Shown one piece after another: positions 16,522 through 24,800 of a stretch of 64,000 bases of DNA. This stretch comes from Firmicutes bacterium CAG:194 (GTDB lineage: Bacteria > Bacillota > Clostridia > Lachnospirales > Lachnospiraceae), in contig HF995241.1 in assembly GCA_000432915.1 (NCBI GenBank), positions 1-64,000 of the forward strand, written 5' to 3'. The translations under genes and the position numbers were made by a program. The notes beneath the pieces are model-generated. The model was not told where the DNA came from and searched no databases. It saw only the letters and a list, made by a program, of their open reading frames with translations. Position 1 is the stretch's first letter, and every line of letters begins with the position of its first letter.

Positions 16522-17415
16522 ATGGAACTATCACTGCAGGAAATTCTGGACTGGTGCCAGACTGAAAAAAAGCGTTTCTGGGAATATATGCTGTATGACG
16601 ATATGACGCAGCGCGGCGCTTCACGGGAAGAATCCTTTGCTTACATGGAAAAGATCTTCGATACCATGGAGCAGACTGTGAAAACCTACAGACAGGAAAG
16701 GCTGTCTGCCAGCGGACTGGTCGGTGCAGAGGGCGGAAAGCTGGAGGCGTATGCGAAAACAGGTAATACGCTTTGCGGCTCTTTTATGGAAGAAGCCATG
16801 ATCACAGCACTCAAAATGGCAGAATCCAATGCCTGTATGCGAAGGATCGTTGCAGCACCGACAGCAGGCTCCTGCGGTGTGATCCCGGCGGTTCTTCTTC
16901 CCTATTATGAAATGAAACAGGTGCCAAAGGAAGAAATCTTAAAGGCACTATTTGTCACAGGCGGTATTGGAGAAGTGATCGCACAGCGTGCTTCCATCAG
17001 TGGTGCGGAAGGAGGCTGTCAGGCAGAGATCGGTTCAGCATCTGCCATGGCAGCGGGCGCACTTGTTTACCTGCAGGGCGGCAGTGATGAGCAGATATGC
17101 CATGCGGCGGCGCTGGCACTGAAAGGATTGCTGGGACTTGTCTGCGATCCGGTTGCGGGACTTGTGGAGATTCCCTGCGTAAAAAGAAATGTGCTGGGCT
17201 GTGTAAATGCGATCTCCTGCGCGGATATGGCAATGGCGGGCATTCAAAGCAGAATACCGCCGGATGAGGTGATCGACGCAATGCAGGAAGTCGGCTGTAA
17301 AATGGACAGTGCTTTCCGGGAAACTGCGCTTGGCGGTCTGGCTGCGACCAAAACAGGACAGGAAATCATGCATAAGCTGATGGAATCAGAGGAAGATGGC
17401 ACAATAACCACTTGA
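16522..17415 (+). CDS. sdaAA: L-serine dehydratase, iron-sulfur type, alpha subunit
   Basis: 297 residues. Cluster-ligand cysteines lie in AAPTAGSCGVIPAVL near residue 115, in SGAEGGCQAEIGSA near 165 and in GLVCDPVAGLVEIPC near 211. It carries the catalytic cluster and pairs with SdaAB. TGAGGAG precedes the ATG. The ileS promoter -35 overlaps its stop codon. Confidence 0.95.
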   Translation: MELSLQEILDWCQTEKKRFWEYMLYDDMTQRGASREESFAYMEKIFDTMEQTVKTYRQERLSASGLVGAEGGKLEAYAKTGNTLCGSFMEEAMITALKMAESNACMRRIVAAPTAGSCGVIPAVLLPYYEMKQVPKEEILKALFVTGGIGEVIAQRASISGAEGGCQAEIGSASAMAAGALVYLQGGSDEQICHAAALALKGLLGLVCDPVAGLVEIPCVKRNVLGCVNAISCADMAMAGIQSRIPPDEVIDAMQEVGCKMDSAFRETALGGLAATKTGQEIMHKLMESEEDGTITT

Positions 17416-17441
17416 CAATGCGGGCATCACAGAATTATAAT
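17412..17441 (+). promoter_or_regulatory. Promoter of the ileS T-box transcript
   Basis: TTGACA (17412-17417) and TATAAT (17436-17441) with an 18-base spacer; the -35 overlaps the sdaAA stop codon. It drives the T-box leader that follows. Confidence 0.8.
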
Positions 17442-17448
17442 CACCCTT

Positions 17449-17698
17449 AGATAATGACTATGACGAAGACAGTAGATCATTTGTAAAAGGCAAAGCGAGC
17501 TGGTGACGGTGCAAGACCGGTGCGAGTAGCAGATGATTGAATATCACTTCTGAGTTGCAGGCTGAAAGATTGAAAATGAGTAGGTTCTGCCGTATCCGTC
17601 TCGTTACGACGGGCGCATATAAATCGAAAGTGAGTATGCAGTAACAGGTGGTTTCGGAGCTATTACCCCCGTCCTTTTACAGGACGGGGGTTTTGTAG
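17449..17698 (+). promoter_or_regulatory. T-box riboswitch (isoleucine) controlling ileS
   Basis: Stem I contains AGCGAGCTGGTGACGGTGCA followed by AGACCGGTGCGAGT, typical of T-box leaders. The specifier loop around GAATATCACTTCTGAGT offers the isoleucine codon ATC at 17543-17545. The T-box bulge is AGGTGGT, with TGGT at 17649-17652 pairing to the tRNA ACCA end. The terminator CCCCCGTCCT/AGGACGGGGG (17666-17675, 17681-17690) with TTTT follows. Uncharged tRNA-Ile would favour the antiterminator and ileS expression. Confidence 0.9.
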
Positions 17699-17815
17699 TG
17701 AGGAACAAAATCAAGCACAAGCGAAGCTTGTATTTGATTTTGCCCGAACGTACAACGAAAAAATCATAGAGTGCGAAGCACGGCTGCCGGCGAGGCCGGC
17801 AGGATTTTTGAGTGT
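17698..17815 (+). repeat. GCGAAGC hairpin element, copy B, in the ileS leader
   Basis: GTGAGGA start; stem 1 CAAAATCAA/TTGATTTTG enclosing ACAAGCGAAGCTTGT; CCCGAAC at 17743-17749 and CAACGA; stem 2 AAAAATC/GATTTTT enclosing GTGCGAAGCAC and GCCGGCGAGGCCGGC. Same order and spacing as copy A, with paired base changes in the outer stems. It lies after the T-box terminator, so only antiterminated transcripts contain it. Confidence 0.75.
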
Positions 17816-17839
17816 AATGGGAAATTTCATTCCCATTAC

Positions 17840-17975
17840 ACAAAAAACGCTCCGCTGGGATGTGCACTGCGGCCTACAATGTAGACGTCGCAAGCGACCG
17901 CCGCAGGCGCGAGAAATCCAGAAGCACGTTAGTGCGACTGATGCGAAGCAGCAGGGATTTCGAGTGGGAAAGAGA
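17840..17975 (+). repeat. GCGAAGC-family element, divergent copy C, before ileS
   Basis: The second half matches the stem-2 region of the other copies: GAAATCC (17913-17919) with GGGATTTC (17954-17961) enclosing GCACGTTAGTGC and CTGATGCGAAGCAGCAG. The first half holds other small stems (GTCGCAAGCGAC and GCGG/CCGC) without the CCCGAAC motif. It ends about 65 bases before the ileS start. Confidence 0.5.
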
Positions 17976-18040
17976 AACAAAATCCCCGATACCGCACATG
18001 CATACGAAGTGAAGAAACAGTAAACAGGAGGAAAACGAAG

Positions 18041-21000
18041 ATGTATCAAAAAGTATCCACGAATCTGAATTTCGTAGACCGCGAAAAAGAAACAGAAAAA
18101 TTCTGGCGCGAAAACGATATTTTCCAGAAGAGCATGAAAGCAAGAGAAGGCTGCCCGACTTATACCTTTTATGATGGCCCGCCAACCGCAAACGGCAAGC
18201 CGCATATCGGACATGTCCTGACTCGTGTTATTAAAGATATGATCCCGAGATACCGTACCATGAAGGGATACATGGTACCTCGTAAGGCAGGCTGGGATAC
18301 CCACGGCTTACCGGTTGAACTGGAAGTTGAAAAGATGCTTGGTCTGAACGGAAAAGAGCAGATCGAGGAATACGGTATTGAGCCATTCATCGAAAAATGT
18401 AAAGAATCCGTATGGAAATACAAAGGAATGTGGGAAGATTTCTCAGGAACTGTCGGTTTCTGGGCTGATATGGATAACCCATACGTAACGTATGATGACA
18501 ATTTTATCGAGTCTGAGTGGTGGGCACTGAACCAGATCTGGAACAAAGGCCTGCTTTACAAAGGCTTCAAGATCGTTCCGTACTGCCCACGCTGTGGTAC
18601 CCCTTTATCGACAGCAGAAGTTTCACAGGGCTATAAAACAGTCAAAGAGCGTTCTGCCATCGTTCGTTTCAAGGTGACGGGAGAAGATGCGTATTTCCTG
18701 GCATGGACAACAACACCATGGACACTGCCAAGTAACGTGGCTCTCTGTGTAAACCCGGATGAGGAATATGTAAAAGTAAAAGCTGCTGACGGCTATACTT
18801 ACTATATGGCAAAAGCACTTCTGGATACTGTTTTATCTTCCAGACTGGCGAACGAAGAAAATGGCAACAAGGCATATGAAATTCTGGAAACCTACAAAGG
18901 AAAAGATCTGGAATACAAAGAATATGAACCGTTATATGCCTGCGCAAAGGAAACGGCAGATAAACAGAACAAGAAGGGCTTCTTTGTGACATGTGACAGC
19001 TATGTAACCATGTCAGACGGTACAGGTATCGTACACATTGCACCTGCATTCGGTGAAGATGATGCGAATGTCGGACGTAACTATGATCTTCCGTTTGTAC
19101 AGTTTGTAGACGGTAAAGGCCAGCTGACAGAAGAAACACCTTACGCCGGCAAATTTGTAAAGGATGCGGATAAAGACGTTCTGATCGATCTTGACAAAGA
19201 AGGAAAACTGTTTGATGCACCGAAATTCGAGCATGAATATCCACACTGCTGGAGATGTGATACACCACTGATCTATTATGCAAGAGAATCCTGGTACATC
19301 AAAGAAACAGCAGTCAGAGATGACCTGATCCGTAACAACAATACGGTAAACTGGATTCCGGAATCTATCGGAAAAGGCCGTTTCGGTAACTGGCTTGAAA
19401 ATATCCAGGACTGGGCAATTTCCCGTAACCGTTATTGGGGTACTCCTCTGAACATCTGGGAATGCGAAGGCTGCGGACATCTGGAATCGATCGGAAGCCG
19501 CGCTGAGCTCGCCGAGAGAAGCGGAAATCCTGATGATGCCAAGGTAGAGCTGCACCGTCCATATATCGATGCTGTTACATTTACCTGCCCGGACTGTGGC
19601 AAGACAATGAAGCGTGTTCCTGAAGTAATCGACTGCTGGTTCGATTCAGGTGCCATGCCATTTGCACAGCATCATTATCCGTTTGAAAATCAGGATCTGT
19701 TCAAGCAGCAGTTCCCGGCGCAGTTCATTTCAGAGGCTGTTGACCAGACACGTGGCTGGTTCCATTCCCTGATGGCAGAGTCTACTCTCCTGTTCAACAA
19801 AGCACCGTATGAAAACGTTATCGTGCTCGGACATGTACAGGATGAAAACGGACAGAAGATGAGTAAGTCAAAGGGCAATGCGGTTGATCCGTTTGATGCA
19901 CTGGCTACTTACGGCGCAGATGCGATCCGCTGGTATTTCTACATCAACTCCGCACCATGGCTGCCTAACCGTTTCCATGGCAAGGCAGTGCAGGAAGGAC
20001 AGCGTAAGTTCCTCGGAACACTCTGGAACACCTATGCATTCTTTGTTTTATATGCCAATATTGACGGCTTTGATGCATCTAAATATACACTGGAATATGA
20101 CAAGCTTCCGGTTATGGATAAGTGGCTCTTATCCAAATTAAACTCTCTGATCACAGAGGTGGATACAGACCTTGAAAATTACAAAATCCCTGAGACTGCA
20201 AGAGCACTCGATGATTTTGTAGACCAGATGAGTAACTGGTATGTCCGCAGAAGCCGTGAACGTTTCTGGGCAAAGGGCATGGAGCAGGATAAGATCAACG
20301 CTTACATGACATTATATACAGCACTTGTTACCGTAGCGAAACTTGCAGCACCGATGATCCCATTTATGACAGAGGACATTTACAGAAATCTGGTATGTGT
20401 AAATGATCCGTCAGCACCGGAATCCGTTCATCTGTGTGACTTCCCGGTTGCAAATCCTGCCTATGTGGATAAGCAGCTGGAAGAAGACATGGAAGAAGTA
20501 CTGAAGATCGTTGTTATGGGACGTGCAGCCAGAAATACGGCCAACATCAAGAACAGACAGCCGATCGGTACGATGTTTGTAAAGGCTGAGAAAGCACTTT
20601 CCGACTTCTATCAGGAGATCATTGAAGAAGAGCTGAATGTCAAAGAAGTAAAATTCACAGACGATGTCAGAGAATTCACAACCTACACCTTCAAGCCACA
20701 GCTGAAGACGGTAGGTCCGAAATACGGAAAACAGCTTGGCGGTATCAAAGAATACCTTGCAAATGTAGACGGCAATGAAGCCATGGATAAATTAAATGCA
20801 GGCGAAAAGCTTGTATTTGATGTAAACGGTACAGAAGTTTCCCTGTCTCTTGATGATGTGCTTGTGGAAATGAGCCAGAAGGAAGGCTATATGTCAGAGG
20901 CTGACAATACCGTGACAGTTGTACTTGACTGCAACTTATCAGAAGAACTGGTCGAAGAAGGCTTTGCGGCCGAGATCATTTCCAAGATCCAGACAATGCG

Positions 21001-21205
21001 TAAGGATTCCGGCTTTGAAGTGATGGATCACATCAAAGTAGGTATTGCAGGTAACGACAAGCTTGCGGCGATCGCAGCTAAGAATGAAAAAGCAATCGCA
21101 GATAAGGTTCTTGCGGATTCCATCGATAAAGATGCGGTTTATGCAAACAGCAAAGAGTGGAATGTCAACGGAGAGAAGGTAACGATTTCCGTTGAAAAAC
21201 AGTAA
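18041..21205 (+). CDS. ileS: Isoleucyl-tRNA synthetase, long (type 2) form
   Basis: 1,054 residues, longer than type 1 IleS (about 930). The HIGH region reads GPPTANGKPHIGHVLTR near residue 47, the type-2 form of this motif, and the KMSKS loop is GQKMSKSKGNAVDPFD near 606. The editing domain includes AWTTTPWTLPSN near 227, and the C-terminal part carries the anticodon-binding region. It charges tRNA-Ile. Type 2 enzymes are known for low sensitivity to mupirocin; this is family knowledge, not tested here. CAGGAGGAAAAC precedes the ATG. Control is by the T-box upstream. Confidence 0.97.
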   Translation: MYQKVSTNLNFVDREKETEKFWRENDIFQKSMKAREGCPTYTFYDGPPTANGKPHIGHVLTRVIKDMIPRYRTMKGYMVPRKAGWDTHGLPVELEVEKMLGLNGKEQIEEYGIEPFIEKCKESVWKYKGMWEDFSGTVGFWADMDNPYVTYDDNFIESEWWALNQIWNKGLLYKGFKIVPYCPRCGTPLSTAEVSQGYKTVKERSAIVRFKVTGEDAYFLAWTTTPWTLPSNVALCVNPDEEYVKVKAADGYTYYMAKALLDTVLSSRLANEENGNKAYEILETYKGKDLEYKEYEPLYACAKETADKQNKKGFFVTCDSYVTMSDGTGIVHIAPAFGEDDANVGRNYDLPFVQFVDGKGQLTEETPYAGKFVKDADKDVLIDLDKEGKLFDAPKFEHEYPHCWRCDTPLIYYARESWYIKETAVRDDLIRNNNTVNWIPESIGKGRFGNWLENIQDWAISRNRYWGTPLNIWECEGCGHLESIGSRAELAERSGNPDDAKVELHRPYIDAVTFTCPDCGKTMKRVPEVIDCWFDSGAMPFAQHHYPFENQDLFKQQFPAQFISEAVDQTRGWFHSLMAESTLLFNKAPYENVIVLGHVQDENGQKMSKSKGNAVDPFDALATYGADAIRWYFYINSAPWLPNRFHGKAVQEGQRKFLGTLWNTYAFFVLYANIDGFDASKYTLEYDKLPVMDKWLLSKLNSLITEVDTDLENYKIPETARALDDFVDQMSNWYVRRSRERFWAKGMEQDKINAYMTLYTALVTVAKLAAPMIPFMTEDIYRNLVCVNDPSAPESVHLCDFPVANPAYVDKQLEEDMEEVLKIVVMGRAARNTANIKNRQPIGTMFVKAEKALSDFYQEIIEEELNVKEVKFTDDVREFTTYTFKPQLKTVGPKYGKQLGGIKEYLANVDGNEAMDKLNAGEKLVFDVNGTEVSLSLDDVLVEMSQKEGYMSEADNTVTVVLDCNLSEELVEEGFAAEIISKIQTMRKDSGFEVMDHIKVGIAGNDKLAAIAAKNEKAIADKVLADSIDKDAVYANSKEWNVNGEKVTISVEKQ

Positions 21206-21247
21206 GCAATGGGTAACAAAAAAGAATAAAATCGTAATTTGACAGCA

Positions 21248-21277
21248 GGATAGGCGGGAAGAGATTCCCGCCTATCC
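21248..21277 (+). terminator. Perfect hairpin after ileS
   Basis: 13-bp perfect stem GGATAGGCGGGAA (21248-21260) and TTCCCGCCTATCC (21265-21277) with loop GAGA. No U-tract follows, so it may be a Rho-independent stall, a processing site or a stabiliser. Confidence 0.5.
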
Positions 21278-21298
21278 GCGCATATAGCAGGGGAATCT

Positions 21299-21565
21299 AT
21301 GCATCGGGAATATTTCTACAAGGATAACCGCGACTATCTTTTTCATCAGCAGGTGGAGATAGTTGAGTTTGAAGTAAAAAAAGTACAGCGCCAACTGGAT
21401 CTTGCGATGCGCAAAATGCATCATCTCAAGCAGGATTTATTTTATTATGTGGGGATGATCCTTGGAGATCTGTTTGTGATTTTTGTCACTGAAATGATAT
21501 TGAATGTAGGCATCATGAAAAATATTGGAAAAATGTTAAAGAGCAGGAGTTCATATACAAAATGA
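21299..21565 (+). CDS. Small membrane protein of unknown function
   Basis: 88 residues. The N-terminal 50 residues are charged and probably helical/coiled-coil (QVEIVEFEVKKVQRQLDLAMRKMHHLKQ), followed by one hydrophobic segment (LFYYVGMILGDLFVIFVTEM) and a basic tail. I do not recognise a family. AGGGGA lies about 7 bases before the ATG. No terminator is obvious in the 265 bases between it and the xylanase gene, and I see nothing else there. Confidence 0.5.
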   Translation: MHREYFYKDNRDYLFHQQVEIVEFEVKKVQRQLDLAMRKMHHLKQDLFYYVGMILGDLFVIFVTEMILNVGIMKNIGKMLKSRSSYTK

Positions 21566-21830
21566 ACGAAGCAAAATCTGAAAAATAGCAATCTTACACA
21601 AAATTGGACGCATAGCAAAATCTGTTGATGGAAAAAGCAAGATTTGCAAAGCGAACCCTCCTTAAAAAAGCTACATTTAAAATACTTGTACAGGGATAGT
21701 TTGTGCTGTAAAACGTAATGTCTGATATGCAAAAAGCACATAAATATGCCTGTTACACAAAAAATGCCGAAAGGGCACAAGCGAATGGGGCATGTCCGGA
21801 TCGGCAAATCTAAGAAAATGGAGGGTTATT

Positions 21831-24800
21831 ATGAAGAACAAGAAAATTGTTCAAAAAGCAGGAAGTAGGTTTCTTGCGATGATGCTGAGTGTGGCAATGG
21901 TAGTTCCCGGAACAGCATTTGTACCGGCAGAATATTCCGGTGCGATTGAAGCGCTTGCAGCTACGATTGACATTGCAGAAGACTTTGAAAGCGGTGAACC
22001 GAAGGGATATGTCAGAGGCTCAGGTACTTTGACAGTCGTGGAAGAGGGGCATGCTGGAAAGGCACTTCAGCTTTCCGGACGTACGCAGAACTGGCATACA
22101 TATGCTTATGATGTATCTGCCTATGCCGGTGCAACCGCAAATATCAGTGTTTTTATGAAGACGGAAGATACGCAGATTGTATGCGAAGTGACAGGAACAG
22201 GATCTGATAGCAAGGACTACTACAATTGGCTGCTCAACACGAATGTAACGCCAGGAGAGTGGACTGCGCTTTCCGGTACCGTAACGATTCCGGAAGGAGC
22301 AAAGGAGCTTTATTTTTCAACAGGCAGCGGAACTGCGGACTATCTGATCGACGATGTTAATATTGAAATCGTAGAAGCAGAATCATCGGAGGGTGCTGTC
22401 TCAAAGGATTACACCTTTGATAAGCTAACGCTGGCAGCTGCGGATGATGAAGAAACGGGTGCAACAGCTGCAATAGGAGAAGACGGAAAATTATCAGTGA
22501 CTATGACAAGGCAGTATGGGCAAGTATTTTTCCGCCTGCCGGAAGAACTTGCCGGAATGATCATTACGGGAATCAGGTTAAATGTAGCGGAGGGTTCTTC
22601 TCAAGCAGGGCTTTCTCCGAAGCTTCTTTCCGAGGCAGACTTTAATACCGATCAAAGAAACGGAGATGTCGGAGTGGCATATGGCAGCAATACATTAAAT
22701 GCAACCAGTGATGATCTCGGCAAAACCGCTCGGTATGTCGGCATTATGACGACCTCGGAAGCAACGCCTATCACCATGACGTTTGACAGCATTACGATCA
22801 ATGCAAAGAGTGCAGAGCGTGTCATTGATGCAAAAAAAGATATCATGGCAGGCTTTAACGGAAACTTCGAAAATACAGGCTACTGGAATGACGTAAAGTG
22901 GAGAGATGAGACAAAAGAGGATTCTCTGATCGCGTACTGTTCTTATTCAGAGAAAGATCCGGCACCGAAAAAGACGCTGGGCAGTAAATACATGCGTGCC
23001 TCTTCCGTCAGTGCCAATACAGTCAGCCCCAATACAGTCAGCCCCAACGGGCTGGAAGGCGAAGCTGTCGTGCCGACAGTTCAGATGAACTATAAGACCG
23101 GAATTACAGCAGATAAGGCATATGAATTCACATATTATGCCAGAATAGCAGATGCGGCCAAGGTAAGTACGCCGAAGGTCAGCATGTCAGTTCTGGTACA
23201 TGACAGCGACTATAAAAACCAGGAGTCCGCACAGATTACATATGACGAGAGCTATGAGCTCACTGATGCATGGCAAAAGGTATCCGGAACCATGGTGATT
23301 GCGGAAAATGCAAATGAACTGCCGGAATCCCAGATTCGTTTTGAGGGAAGCGCCGGAATTACATTTGACATCGACAATCTCCAGATTGCCGAAATGAGAA
23401 TTCCAAAGGTGGATATGACAATACCGGATTTGCATGAAGAAGTGCAGAAAACCGGAAATGGTGTGGAGTATATGGGTGTAGCCCTTCCGGTGAGCAGTCT
23501 TGACAATGAGAACACCATGAAGTTAGTTGAGAAGCACTTCAATAGTGTTACATGCGAGAATGAGATGAAACCGGAATCTATTCTCGGTTCCGGCGAACCG
23601 GGTGTCAGCACACTGGAGGAGCTGGAAAGCAAGCTGAATTTTGAGAGTGCAGATAAGGTTGCACGGCATTTTGCGGAGTACAATAAAAACAATCCTTCTG
23701 AACCTATCAAGATGAGAGGTCATGTGTTTGTATGGCACAGCCAGACACCGACATGGTGGTTCAGAGAAGATTTTAAGTCAGACGGCGCGTATGTTTCCAA
23801 AGAAGAAATGAATAAGCGTATCGACTGGTATATCGAAAAGGTTGGCAAACATTTTGATGATAAATTCCCGGGACTTATCTATGCGTGGGATGTTGTAAAT
23901 GAACAGGCAAGTGATGCGGGCGGAATCAGAATGGGAACTGACTGGGCAGCTATTTACGGCGGTTCTACAGAGTATATCCTGCAGGCATTCAAGTCTGCAG
24001 ATCGGTATCTGCCAGATGACACCATTCTTTTCTATAATGATTACAACGACTGTGATCCTGTAAAGGCTGCGACAATTTGCCGCTTCCTGAAAGAAATCCG
24101 TGGAGTCCTCAAGGAGGGACGAAAGCTCGGTGCCGGTATGCAGGGGCATCACGACATGCTCACACCGACCTACGAGACGATTGAGACAGCGACACGTAAG
24201 TATGCAGAGATTGCAGATGTGGTTCATATCACAGAGCTTGATATCAAATCCAGTGTCGGATTTGACGGAAAAGATTTGGAAACAGAGTTTACCAAGGAAG
24301 GTCACAGATACAAAGATATCTACGAAATTGTCCGTAAGATCAATGCGGAGCATAAAAGCGGTTCCCTGAAGGGATATGTACAGAACATCACAATCTGGGG
24401 GACGCATGACCCAGTTTCCTGGTTAAAGACCTCGAACAGTGTCGGTGGCTCTGCAGACGGCAAGACACCGCAGTATCCGCTCTTGTTTGATGATTATTAT
24501 GGTGCAAAACCGGCATATTGGGCATTTGTAAATGCATCACAGCTCGAGCCGCTTGTGCGCGATGTCAATGCAATGCAGACTGACAAGTTTGAGTATGCAA
24601 ATGCGATCAGATTTGCTGCAGGAACAGATGATGTCATCATAAGACCAATCTGGAACGCAAATGAATTGAAGGTTCAGGTTGTCGTAAAGTCTAAGAAGAC
24701 AGCAGACAGCGAAATTATCCTGTATGTTGATCCTGCAAATTCAAAAGGAGATAAGACAGGTGATTTTGTCAGGAAAAATGCAACAGGCGAGGAACTGAAG

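Noticed and set aside
16385..16606. 73-codon frame between sdaAB and sdaAA
   Set aside because: It lies over the cruciform repeat and overlaps the sdaAA start in another frame.
17449..17698. Cobalamin or other metabolite riboswitch before ileS
   Set aside because: The stem I motif, ATC specifier, TGGT bulge and terminator identify a T-box.
15209..17975. CRISPR array or tandem repeat
   Set aside because: The short hairpins are not evenly spaced direct repeats with unique spacers, and no cas genes are present.
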